A program made the translations under genes and the position numbers. The notes beneath the pieces are model-generated. The model worked only from the letters and a program-made list of their open reading frames with translations, did no database searches and was not told the origin of the DNA. This document shows, piece by piece, positions 15,282 through 23,385 of a DNA stretch of 40,287 nucleotides. Source of the stretch: Paraburkholderia terricola (GTDB lineage Bacteria > Pseudomonadota > Gammaproteobacteria > Burkholderiales > Burkholderiaceae). Position 1 is the stretch's first letter; the number at the start of each line of letters is the position of its first letter. The stretch is taken from NCBI RefSeq assembly GCF_900142195.1, contig NZ_FRAB01000054.1, positions 1-40,287 on the forward strand, written 5' to 3'.

Positions 15282-18200
15282 TCACATATTGCGGCGATAC
15301 TGCCCGCCCACTTCGAACAACGCGTGCGTGATCTGCCCCAGCGAGCAAACGCGCACGACATCCATCAACACCGCGAACACGTTTTCGTCATCGATCACCG
15401 CGCGTTTCAGGCGTTCGAGCGCCGCGGGCGCGTCCTCGCGATGCCGCGCCTGGAAGTCGCGCAGACGTTTCAACTGACTTTGCTTTTCCGCGTCGGTGGA
15501 GCGGGCCAGCACGATCGGCTGCGGCGCTTCATGCGGATGCGCGCTCAAAAATGTATTCACGCCGACGATCGGATACGAGCCGTCATGCTTGCGATGCTCG
15601 TACAGCATCGATTCGTCCTGAATGCGCCCGCGCTGATAACCGGTTTCCATCGCGCCGAGCACGCCGCCGCGCTCGGTGAGCCGATCGAATTCGGCCAACA
15701 CCGCCTCTTCCACCAGATCGGTCAGCTCCTCGATCACGAAGCTGCCCTGATTCGGGTTCTGGTTCTTCGCCAAACCCCATTCACGATTGATGATCAACTG
15801 GATCGCCACCGCGCGGCGCACCGAGTCCTCGGTGGGCGTGGTGATCGCTTCGTCGAATGCGTTGGTGTGCAGCGAGTTGCAGTTGTCGTAGATCGCGATC
15901 AACGCCTGCAGCGTGGTGCGAATATCGTTGAAGTCGATTTCCTGCGCGTGCAGGCTGCGGCCCGAGGTTTGCACGTGATACTTGAGCTTCTGGCTGCGCT
16001 CGTTCGCGCCGTAGCGCTCGCGCATCGCGATGGCCCAGATGCGTCGCGCGACGCGGCCCAGCACCGTGTACTCCGGGTCCATGCCGTTTGAAAAGAAGAA
16101 CGACAGGTTCGGCGCGAAATCGTCGATCGACATGCCGCGCGCCAGATAGGCCTCGACATAGGTGAAGCCGTTCGCGAGCGTGTAGGCGAGTTGCGAAATC
16201 GGATTCGCGCCGGCCTCTGCGATGTGATAGCCGGAGATCGACACCGAATAGAAATTGCGCACGCCGTGCTCGACGAAATACGCCTGAATGTCGCCCATCA
16301 CTTTCAGGCTGAACTCGGTCGAGAAAATGCAGGTGTTCTGGCCTTGGTCTTCCTTCAGGATGTCGGCTTGCACGGTGCCGCGCACGTTTTCAAGCGCGGC
16401 TCGGCGCGCCGCGGCGAGTTGGTCTTGCGTGAGCGGGTGGCCGTGCTGTTGTTCCATGCGCGCGATCTGCTGATCGATCGCGACGTTGAAGAACATCGCG
16501 AGGATGGTCGGCGCGGGGCCGTTGATCGTCATCGAGACCGAGGTTTCCGGCGCGCACAGATCGAAGCCGTCGTAGAGCGCTTTCATGTCGTCGAGCGTCG
16601 CCACCGACACGCCCGAATTGCCGACCTTACCGTAGATGTCCGGCCGCTCGTCCGGCTCTTCGCCGTAGAGCGTGACGGAATCGAAGGCCGTCGAAAGACG
16701 CTTGGCCGGCATACCTTGGGAGAGCAGCTTGAAGCGGCGGTTGGTGCGGAACGGGTCGCCCTCGCCGGCGAACATGCGCGTCGGGTCTTCGTTTTCGCGG
16801 CGGAACGGGAACACGCCGGCGGTGAACGGGAAGTAGCCGGGCAGGTTGTCGAGCATCAGCCAGCGCAGGATTTCGCCGTGGTCGACGAACTTCGGCAGCG
16901 CGACCTTGCGGACTTCGGAGCCGGACAGGGTCGTGACGGTGAGCGCGGTGCGAATCTCGCGGTCGCGGATGCGGACGACGTGTTCGTCGCCGGCATAGGC
17001 GGCGACGGTGTGCGGCCAGCTTTCGAGTAGTTGGCGTTCGCGTTCGCCGAGGGCGGCGGTGCGCTGGGCGATCAAGCTGTCGAGCGGGGTTTCGGCGGTG
17101 GTGGCTTGTTCGGGCGCTTGTTCGGGCGCTGGGTCTGCGGAGGACGCTACGCTTGCCATTGACGTTGAGACCGCACTGCTATGTGCGCTCGCATTCGCAC
17201 CCTCACCCGCATTTGCTTCACCGAGCATGCGGCGCGCTTCGACCAGTTGCCAACGCTCGCGCGCCACGCGCGCTTGCGCGTCGGCGCGCTCACGGTAAGC
17301 GTGAACCGTCTGCGCGACATCGGCGAGATAGCGCACACGGGCCGGCGGCACGATGGCGTTGCGGCCGCTCGAAAAGCGCACGTTATCGAGCGTGGGCAGA
17401 CGGCCGCCGCCCGCGCGCAAGCCGTGCTTGCGCAGCGCGTTTGCCACTTGCTGATACAGCGCGCTCACGCCATCGTCGTTGAAACGCGAGGCGATCGTGC
17501 CGAACACCGGCATCGCGTCGGGCGGCTTCGCGAAGTCGCCGCGATTGCGCTGCACCTGCTTGGCGACGTCGCGCAACGCGTCCGGCGCGCCCTTGCGATC
17601 GAACTTGTTGATCGCGACGAAGCCGGCGAAGTCCAGCATGTCGATTTTCTCCAACTGGCTGGCCGCGCCGAACTCGGGCGTCATCACATACAGCGATTCG
17701 TCGACGAACGGCACGATTGCCGCATCGCCCTGGCCGATCCCGGACGTCTCCACGACGATCAGATCGAAGCCCGCCGCTTTGCACAGCATGAGCGCGTCGG
17801 GCAAGGAGTCGGAGATTTCGCTCGACGCTTCGCGCGTCGCCATCGAGCGCATGTACACGCGCGCGCCGCCGCCCCAGTCGCCGATCGCGTTCATGCGAAT
17901 GCGGTCGCCGAGCAGCGCGCCGCCGGATTTGCGGCGCGACGGGTCGATGGCGAGTACGGCGATGGTGAGCGCGTCGCCGTAGTCGAGCCGGAAGCGGCGA
18001 ACCAGTTCGTCGGTGAGCGAGGATTTGCCCGCGCCGCCGGTGCCGGTGATGCCGAGGATGGGTACCTCGGCCGCCTTCGCAAGCGCCGACAGTTTTTCGC
18101 GCTCGGCCGGCGCGACGCCGCCCGTTTCGAACGCGCTGATCAGTTGCGCGAGTCGGCGGAAGGTGGGCGATACCGAATCGCGTGCATCGAGGACGGGCGC

Positions 18201-19082
18201 AGTGGGCGTGACGGCGGGCGCCTTGGTTGCGGTGTCCGCTTGGGGCGTTTCGCCGGCCTGGCGAGCGTTATGGAACGGATCGGGGTCGCCGCTGCTTTGA
18301 TGGTCGGTGGGCGCCTCGCCGACGGTGAGCGGGACGGGGTCCGCTTGCGCCGTTTCGCCGGCTTCGCGAGCGTTGTGGAGCGGATCGCGACCGCCGCCGC
18401 TTTGATGGTCGGCGGACGCCTTGCCGACGGTGTGCGGGACGGTGTCCGCTTGCGCCGTTTCGCCGGCTTCGCGAGCGTTGTGGAGCGGATCGCGACCGCC
18501 GCCGCTTTGATGGTCGGCGGACGCCTCCGTGCGCGCTTCCAAACGCGGCAACCTGCGCGCCGACAGATCGGCGATCCACGCACCCACCGCATTTTCCCGG
18601 CCGCCCTCGACGGCACGCGCGGCTTCCAGGCAACGCGCGATCATGTCGTCGATCATGCCTTGCAAGCCGAGCCGCTGACCGTCATGCGGCGAATAGATTT
18701 TCTCCACGCCGTAGCGTTCGAGTTCGGCGATTTCCTCGGGGACGATCACGCCTCCGCCGCCGCCGAATACCTTGATGCGCTCGCCGCCGCGCGCGCGCAA
18801 GAGTTCGACTAAATAGCGGAAGTATTCGTTATGCCCGCCTTGATAGCTGGACACGGCGACGCCGTCGGCGTCTTCGTGCAGCGCGGCGGTGGCGACTTCA
18901 TCGACGGAGCGGTTGTGGCCCAGGTGAATCACCTCGACGCCGCTCGCCTGCAGGATGCGCCGCATGATGTTGATCGACGCGTCATGTCCGTCGAATAGCG
19001 CGGCGGCCGTGACGAAACGCAGACGCCGGCCCGCTGGCAGCTTGTGGCTACCGGCGCGCCGCGGCGTGGACAGATCGGTCAT
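15282..19082 (-). CDS. icmF: Fused isobutyryl-CoA mutase with G-protein chaperone (IcmF)
   Basis: IcmF interconverts isobutyryl-CoA and n-butyryl-CoA (some also isovaleryl/pivalyl-CoA) using adenosylcobalamin. Domains in order: B12-binding (about 22-155, with FDGHDASIN and the cobalamin His near 33), a MeaB-like GTPase (about 306-590, P-loop GTGGAGKS at 347-354, then a VAINKFDRKG base-recognition motif), and the mutase barrel (about 690-1266, with GVFPFRRENEDP). At 1266 residues it is longer than typical members (about 1090). The excess is mainly a linker (about 160-305) built on 35-residue repeats at 188-222, 223-257 and a partial one from 258, plus an Ala/Ser/Glu-rich linker before the mutase domain. 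GGGGGAGA precedes the ATG. No cobalamin riboswitch was seen upstream. Confidence 0.95.
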   Translation of the reverse strand: MTDLSTPRRAGSHKLPAGRRLRFVTAAALFDGHDASINIMRRILQASGVEVIHLGHNRSVDEVATAALHEDADGVAVSSYQGGHNEYFRYLVELLRARGGERIKVFGGGGGVIVPEEIAELERYGVEKIYSPHDGQRLGLQGMIDDMIARCLEAARAVEGGRENAVGAWIADLSARRLPRLEARTEASADHQSGGGRDPLHNAREAGETAQADTVPHTVGKASADHQSGGGRDPLHNAREAGETAQADPVPLTVGEAPTDHQSSGDPDPFHNARQAGETPQADTATKAPAVTPTAPVLDARDSVSPTFRRLAQLISAFETGGVAPAEREKLSALAKAAEVPILGITGTGGAGKSSLTDELVRRFRLDYGDALTIAVLAIDPSRRKSGGALLGDRIRMNAIGDWGGGARVYMRSMATREASSEISDSLPDALMLCKAAGFDLIVVETSGIGQGDAAIVPFVDESLYVMTPEFGAASQLEKIDMLDFAGFVAINKFDRKGAPDALRDVAKQVQRNRGDFAKPPDAMPVFGTIASRFNDDGVSALYQQVANALRKHGLRAGGGRLPTLDNVRFSSGRNAIVPPARVRYLADVAQTVHAYRERADAQARVARERWQLVEARRMLGEANAGEGANASAHSSAVSTSMASVASSADPAPEQAPEQATTAETPLDSLIAQRTAALGERERQLLESWPHTVAAYAGDEHVVRIRDREIRTALTVTTLSGSEVRKVALPKFVDHGEILRWLMLDNLPGYFPFTAGVFPFRRENEDPTRMFAGEGDPFRTNRRFKLLSQGMPAKRLSTAFDSVTLYGEEPDERPDIYGKVGNSGVSVATLDDMKALYDGFDLCAPETSVSMTINGPAPTILAMFFNVAIDQQIARMEQQHGHPLTQDQLAAARRAALENVRGTVQADILKEDQGQNTCIFSTEFSLKVMGDIQAYFVEHGVRNFYSVSISGYHIAEAGANPISQLAYTLANGFTYVEAYLARGMSIDDFAPNLSFFFSNGMDPEYTVLGRVARRIWAIAMRERYGANERSQKLKYHVQTSGRSLHAQEIDFNDIRTTLQALIAIYDNCNSLHTNAFDEAITTPTEDSVRRAVAIQLIINREWGLAKNQNPNQGSFVIEELTDLVEEAVLAEFDRLTERGGVLGAMETGYQRGRIQDESMLYEHRKHDGSYPIVGVNTFLSAHPHEAPQPIVLARSTDAEKQSQLKRLRDFQARHREDAPAALERLKRAVIDDENVFAVLMDVVRVCSLGQITHALFEVGGQYRRNM
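18231..18521 (-). repeat. 105-bp tandem repeat inside icmF
   Basis: Two full 105-bp units (18417-18521 and 18312-18416) and a third, diverged partial unit (18231-18311) encode SADHQSGGGRDPLHNAREAG-type repeats in the linker between the B12 and GTPase domains. The two full units are almost identical in DNA, which suggests recent duplication. The length keeps the reading frame. Confidence 0.9.
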
Positions 19083-19486
19083 GTCTCCCCCAGATCGTTA
19101 CGCGTATGGGTGCTGGCAACCAGTATAGCTAAACGAGGGGCGGCGTCCGGGCGGGATGGAGGCGGGGTTTGGCGTGGCTGGCGTCCTTCGCCTTTGCCAC
19201 GTTTTGCGTCTTTTGCGTCTTTTGCGTCTTTTGCGTCTTTTGCGTCTTTTGCGTCTTTTGCGCGTTTGGCGCGTTTGACGCGTTTGACGCGTTTGACGCG
19301 TTTGACGCGTTTGACGCGTTTGACGCGTTTGACGCGTTTGACGCGTTTGACGCGTTTGGCGCGTTTGACGCGGCAGGCCGCTTCCCCTACCCCCCGCGTG
19401 CGGCGCGCCAGTTAGCCCGACCATCACCGATAGGCAACTTTGGCGTCGTCCGTCATCACCGATGAACGGCGGCGCACCGCCAGCGC
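19083..19486. other. Gene-free region holding a minisatellite
   Basis: This region lies upstream of icmF and downstream of the LysR gene. Close to icmF a minus-strand TATACT (complement at 19122-19127) could be a -10 box, though no good -35 is seen. Most of the rest is the 9-bp tandem array listed separately. Several long open frames cross it only because the array has no stop codons. Confidence 0.6.
19202..19372. repeat. 9-bp minisatellite, 19 units of two types
   Basis: Six copies of TTTTGCGTC (19202-19255), one hybrid TTTTGCGCG (19256-19264) and twelve copies of TTTGACGCG or TTTGGCGCG (19265-19372) follow without interruption. The first and eleventh of the twelve carry GG instead of GA. 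The array is likely to vary in length by replication slippage. In the plus frames it would read Phe-Cys-Val or Phe-Asp-Ala repeats, and on the minus strand Arg-Gln-Thr; I see no sign that it is translated. Confidence 0.95.
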
Positions 19487-20422
19487 CTAACGCGCGGCCA
19501 ACGCCTTGATCTGCTCCAGCGACGGCCACAGCGATTCGTTCGCGAACCGCTCCGCCAGGAAGTCGACAAACGAACGCACCTTCGCCGACAGATGCCGGCG
19601 GCTCGCATACACCACATGAATCGGCAGTTCGCGCGGCGGCACCTCGTCTACCAGCAACGGCACGAGACGCCCCGCGGCCAGATCGTCGCCGATCACCTCG
19701 GTGCCGAGCAACGCGATACCCGCGCCTTGCAGCACGATCACGCGTTGCGCTTCCAGATGATTGACGATCAGGTTGCCCGACAGACGCATGCGCGAGGCGT
19801 CGCCCATGCCGGGCGCGATTTCGAGCGCCGACACGCCCGCATAGTGCAGATAGTTGTGGCGAGCGAGATCGGCGACGGTTTTCGGCGTGCCGTGACGGCG
19901 CAGATAGGCCGGCGACGCGCACAGCACGAGGTGAGCGGTCGCGATCTGCCGGGCGATCAGCGACGACGACTTCAGCCCGCCCGGCGAGGCCCGGATCGCG
20001 ACGTCGAAGCCCTCGTCGATCAGTTCGACCACGCGGTCGGACAAGGTCATGTCGACGGTGACTTGCGGATACTGCGCGGCGTAGTCGGCCACGGCGGCCA
20101 TCACGTGGCTCAAGCCGAACGCCGACAGCGACGACACCCGCAAACGCCCCTGCGGCACGACGCTCGCCGCGCCGACCGCCTGCTCGGCCTCCTCGAGTTC
20201 GGTGAGCACCTGCGAGAGGCGCTCGTAGTATTCGCGGCCCGCCTCGGTCGGCGCGACGCGCCGCGTCGTGCGGTTCAAAAGACGCGCGCCGAGTTGCTGT
20301 TCGAGATGCATCACGTGCTTGCTCGCCATCGCCGCCGACATCTCCATCCGCTCGGCCGCGCCGACAAAGCTGCCGATCTCGACCACGTGGCGGAACACTT
20401 TCATGCTGACGAGGGTGTCCAT
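19487..20422 (-). CDS. LysR-family transcriptional regulator
   Basis: The 311 residues show an N-terminal winged helix-turn-helix (about 3-62: MKVFRHVVEIGSFVGAAERM, then the recognition helix AMASKHVMHLEQQLG and RLLNRTTRRVAPTEAG) and a periplasmic-binding-like effector domain (about 92-295). This LysR branch is abundant in Burkholderia and its effector cannot be read from sequence. The gene follows the porin on the same strand after 194 bases that hold a terminator-like hairpin, so it is probably transcribed separately. It has no divergent partner, so its target is uncertain. Confidence 0.92.
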   Translation of the reverse strand: MDTLVSMKVFRHVVEIGSFVGAAERMEMSAAMASKHVMHLEQQLGARLLNRTTRRVAPTEAGREYYERLSQVLTELEEAEQAVGAASVVPQGRLRVSSLSAFGLSHVMAAVADYAAQYPQVTVDMTLSDRVVELIDEGFDVAIRASPGGLKSSSLIARQIATAHLVLCASPAYLRRHGTPKTVADLARHNYLHYAGVSALEIAPGMGDASRMRLSGNLIVNHLEAQRVIVLQGAGIALLGTEVIGDDLAAGRLVPLLVDEVPPRELPIHVVYASRRHLSAKVRSFVDFLAERFANESLWPSLEQIKALAAR

Positions 20423-20519
20423 CTCAATCGCTCGCTGAGGGAATTAATCAGCGTCATTTTGCAGGGTTTATCAACCAGACGGTGAGCGGATCGGCTGCGC
20501 GCGGACGTCAGAAACGTCA

Positions 20520-20547
20520 AAGCCCGCCTTCGGGAGAAAGCGGGCCT
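20520..20547 (-). terminator. Terminator hairpin after the porin gene
   Basis: AAGCCCGC (20520-20527) pairs with GCGGGCCTT (20540-20548) around a loop containing CTTCGGGAGAAA. On the minus strand the stem is followed by TTTGACGTTTC, a weak U-tract. It lies about 70 bases past the porin stop. Confidence 0.6.
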
Positions 20548-20616
20548 TGCGGATATTGCCGCGGCAGGTTAGCCGTCATGCGGCGACTGCCGCGAAGCGG
20601 ACGCCGCGCGGCACGC

Positions 20617-21702
20617 TCAGAACTTGGCGCGCATGCCGACGCCGTAGGTGTTGCCGCTCGACTGGCCGGTGATGTGGTCGTACAGGTAGGCCGCGTAGAT
20701 GTCGGTGCGCTTGGACAGCGGATAGTCGTAGCCGACCGCGGCCGTCTGACGGGTCTGGTCGAAGCCGCCGCCGTCGCGCGAATACGCATACGACGCCATC
20801 ACAGTGCCCGGGCCCACCGGCACCGAGACGCCGCCCTGCGCGGTGTTCACGTGCCAGCTCGTCGAGGTCTGATCGTTGTGCGTGTACATGTATTGACCGA
20901 AAAGCTTCACGTACTTGAGGTCGTAGGACAGGCCGAGCTGCGCCACGCCCTGCGCCTTCAGGCCAGGCACGCCCGACGAATCGAAGCTGCCCAGGTCGCC
21001 CGGCGAGTTGTTGAAGTTCACGTACTGGTACACCGCGGTCGCCGCAAACGGGCCGTGGAAGTACAGCACCTGGCCGCTCCACTTTTTCGCGCCGTTCTGC
21101 GTCGTGTTGCCGAGTGCGTACATCGCGCTCGCGGAGAGCCCGTTGAAATTCGGCGACGAGTATTGCACCGCGTTGTTCCAACCCGAGTCGCCCGTCACGC
21201 CTTGATCGGTCGAGTAGGTCGGGAACGTGCCGAGTCCGAGGTAGACGTGATAGACCATCGGCGAGAAGACATACGAGTCGATGAACGGATTGAACAGGAT
21301 CGTCGATACGAACAATTGAGTGGTCAGACGGCCGGCGGTGACCGTGCCGTACGGCGATTCGATACCGACATACGCATTGCGCGAGAACATCGTGTCGCCG
21401 CTGAAGCGGCCGTACTGGCCGTTCTGCGCGCGGAAGAAGTCTTCCAACGTGAAGATCGCCTTGTAGCCGTTGCCCAGATCCTCAGCCCCCTTCAAGCCCC
21501 AGTACGACGTGGACATGCCGCCGCCGGACACCTGCACCGACGTTTTGCCGCCCGGAAACTTCTGCGCGCCGACCCATTCGTCGACCTGACCGTAAAGCTG
21601 CACGCTCGATTGCGCAAAAGCAGACGATGCACTGGCCAGCAGAGCGGCACACGCGGTTGCCTTGAGAGTGGTCTTCAGCGCACGGCTGATGCTTGTTTTC
21701 AT
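20617..21702 (-). CDS. Outer-membrane porin (Gram-negative OmpC-like)
   Basis: This is a 361-residue beta-barrel porin of the betaproteobacterial trimeric type. A signal peptide (1-30, cleavage after AFA) precedes QSSVQLYGQVDEWVG; the barrel contains STSYWGLKGAEDLGNGYKA, the FSRNAYVGI and GTVTAGRL strands, and it ends in MRAKF with the terminal Phe needed for outer-membrane assembly. The frame is open to 21966, but AGGAGA just upstream of the ATG at 21702 and the signal peptide fix the start. It forms passive channels for small solutes; selectivity is unknown. Its long AT-rich upstream region suggests regulation. Confidence 0.93.
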   Translation of the reverse strand: MKTSISRALKTTLKATACAALLASASSAFAQSSVQLYGQVDEWVGAQKFPGGKTSVQVSGGGMSTSYWGLKGAEDLGNGYKAIFTLEDFFRAQNGQYGRFSGDTMFSRNAYVGIESPYGTVTAGRLTTQLFVSTILFNPFIDSYVFSPMVYHVYLGLGTFPTYSTDQGVTGDSGWNNAVQYSSPNFNGLSASAMYALGNTTQNGAKKWSGQVLYFHGPFAATAVYQYVNFNNSPGDLGSFDSSGVPGLKAQGVAQLGLSYDLKYVKLFGQYMYTHNDQTSTSWHVNTAQGGVSVPVGPGTVMASYAYSRDGGGFDQTRQTAAVGYDYPLSKRTDIYAAYLYDHITGQSSGNTYGVGMRAKF

Positions 21703-22267
21703 GGATTCTCCTGTCTTTGTCAAAAGGGGGTGGCTGTGCGAAAGGGGAAGCTCGCGCGAACCATTGTTGTTGTCCGTTCGGTGATCGAGCCAATCTGGGC
21801 GGGACCATCTTTGCGGACCATTTTTATGGACAAAAATATCGTTGGTTATTGCGGGTATATCGGTCTGATTAGTTTTGTCGCTTATCGGCCTGATAAAGCG
21901 CGTGTTCCAGCCGCCCGCGCGGCAGCGCCGCAAAGCTCGCCGCGCCACGAAAAACAGCGCTGACATTGCGCCGGGCCGGGTAACACCGCTTCAGACGACA
22001 TGCGGATGACGCGCCGCCGCGCAAACCACCAAATTTGACGATGGGAGACGGTTCGCTGCCGAGCGTTTTCAAAAAAGTGTGGCGTCGAAACGTCAGATTG
22101 GCGGGGGTATTCCGGACGATGCCAAGGCCGCCTGGAAAACTGGCAAGCGCCGCAGTAATGCAGCGAAGGAGAGGAAGAAGGAAGCGAACAGCGCTTGTGG
22201 TACCCGCGAGCGAGCGTTTGCCTGCCCGTGCAACAAGAACGGCGACGGGTGCGTCACCGTGCGACGG
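21703..22267. other. Porin upstream region without a gene
   Basis: This stretch includes an AT-rich segment (about 21760-21900) with a repeated GGACCAT (near 21803 and 21817) and the imperfect palindrome TTATCGGCCTGATAA (21882-21896), all upstream of the minus-strand porin and likely regulatory. A plus-strand frame starting GTG at 22079 has no good ribosome binding site or family likeness, and I do not call it. Confidence 0.5.
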
Positions 22268-22861
22268 CTAGTTCCGGTACGGCGAACCTTCCTGTTGACG
22301 CGGATCGTCCGACTGGCGCGGCATGGCGCGCGTCGAGCCGCGCTCTTCGTTATAGCGGGCGACGTCGGCGCGAATCGAACCGCTGCGAACCGGCCCATTG
22401 CCCGGCGGCCGCTGCGCGGAGCGCGATTCCGCGCTCACCGGCTTAATCGCGCCCGCGTACTGGATGCCGCCGCGTCCCGCGCCCGGATAGGCGGGGCCCG
22501 ACGGTCCTGCAACCCGACGCATGCGCGGATCGTAGTTGCCGAAGCCGTTCGCGTAAATGCCGCCAGCCAGGTCCGCACCGCCGCGCGGCAGGCGCATGTT
22601 CCGGTCAGCCGTGTCGTTGCGGGCCGGCCTTGCGTTGGGCGCGCCGTAGTAACGGTTGTCGTTGCGCGCATCACCACGCATCGCATGTGCCGCGCCTCCC
22701 GACGCGTACCCACCGCCACCGCCGCCGTGCAGCATGCCCGGCGCTTTTGCATAGGCGAACGAGCACAGCGCGGCGATGACTGCGCCCAACACCCAGTGCT
22801 TCGTTCTCGACAACGCGTCCACCCAGTGACTCTCATGCCCGAAGACTTGCCTGAAACCCAC
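22268..22861 (-). CDS. Hypothetical glycine-rich exported protein
   Basis: I do not recognise the family. The 197-residue frame has a hydrophobic stretch WVLGAVIAALCSFAYA (about 23-38) that looks like a signal peptide ending at AYA, then GMLHGGGGGGYASGG and a polar Arg/Asn/Pro/Gly-rich remainder with little predicted order (NDNRYYG, GPAYPGAGRGG). The first 17-20 residues before the hydrophobic part are polar; a TTG start at SRTKHWVLG, with GGTGGA just upstream, would give a more typical signal peptide. Overlapping frames on both strands are longer but show no such signal. It may be a small periplasmic or cell-surface protein. The start is uncertain. Confidence 0.5.
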   Translation of the reverse strand: MGFRQVFGHESHWVDALSRTKHWVLGAVIAALCSFAYAKAPGMLHGGGGGGYASGGAAHAMRGDARNDNRYYGAPNARPARNDTADRNMRLPRGGADLAGGIYANGFGNYDPRMRRVAGPSGPAYPGAGRGGIQYAGAIKPVSAESRSAQRPPGNGPVRSGSIRADVARYNEERGSTRAMPRQSDDPRQQEGSPYRN

Positions 22862-23010
22862 CGTTCGAGCTGCGATGGACTTGTTCTGGGACTGGCACGA
22901 GCGCTGCGGATATATCGCGGCGCGGGAGCATCCCGATGGCCTTTGAAGCGTAATTTATGGGTGCTGACAAAGGGTGTCGAGCCAAAAAGTGTTATGCCCC
23001 AGCCGCGGAT

Positions 23011-23025
23011 GTAACACCTTGTTAC
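23011..23025. promoter_or_regulatory. Candidate operator GTAACA-CCT-TGTTAC
   Basis: This is a perfect 6-bp inverted repeat with a 3-bp spacer, about 150 bases upstream of the exported protein start and 360 bases before the BASS gene. The TGTAAC/GTTAC half-sites resemble sites of response regulators, but the binding protein is unknown. Confidence 0.45.
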
Positions 23026-23245
23026 TGCGACGTTTTTCCGCGACAGTGCGCTTGCGTTAAAGCCTTGGAACAGCTTGCTCGGGGGCATCGCCGCGGGCAC
23101 CTGGCTCACGCTTGCTTACGAACAATCGCCCCCGGATTCTTCGCCCGATTGTCGAAACCATGGACCGGACAAACCGCCTCGCGAATCTTGAACGGCGACC
23201 GCCGATAACCGGCCAGCCGCTTGCTCATGTGATTGGATGCAGGTT

Positions 23246-23259
23246 ATTCATTAATGAAT
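23246..23259 (+). promoter_or_regulatory. Candidate operator upstream of the BASS transporter
   Basis: ATTCATTAATGAAT is a perfect 14-bp palindrome. Its right half overlaps ATGAATT (23254-23260), which recurs at 23267-23273, giving two direct copies 13 bases apart. It lies about 125 bases before the transporter ATG in the most AT-rich part of the region, consistent with an activator or repressor site. Confidence 0.45.
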
Positions 23260-23385
23260 TCGGCAAATGAATTTGCTTTTTCAATCGATTTTCAACAACA
23301 ATAGACGTCTCCCATAGCTTGAGGCTGGCGACTTGCACGCGCGTTTGCCGTGCGCTTTTCCGCATCACCGAATCGAGATTCCGAC

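Larger units (their letters stand above)
22862..23385. other. Gene-free divergent promoter region
   Basis: This region lies between the minus-strand exported protein and the plus-strand BASS transporter. It contains a perfect inverted repeat at 23011-23025 and, nearer the transporter, an AT-rich block (23243-23306) with a 14-bp palindrome. No supported gene was seen. Confidence 0.6.

Noticed and set aside
17181..18812. 543-codon plus-strand frame opposite icmF
   Set aside because: Antisense to conserved icmF domains; its repeats only mirror the 105-bp units of icmF.
19083..19201. Possible cobalamin riboswitch before icmF
   Set aside because: The region is too short before the repeat array and shows no B12-box-like sequence.
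19202..19372. CRISPR-like appearance of regular repeats
   Set aside because: The units are 9 bp without unique spacers and no cas genes are nearby; it is a minisatellite.
19098..19922. 274-codon minus-strand frame with Arg-Gln-Thr repeats
   Set aside because: It exists because the 9-bp array lacks stop codons; it overlaps the LysR gene in another frame and has no start signals.
22079..23014. 311-codon plus-strand frame starting GTG
   Set aside because: No ribosome binding site or family likeness; it runs antisense to the exported-protein gene, which has a signal peptide.
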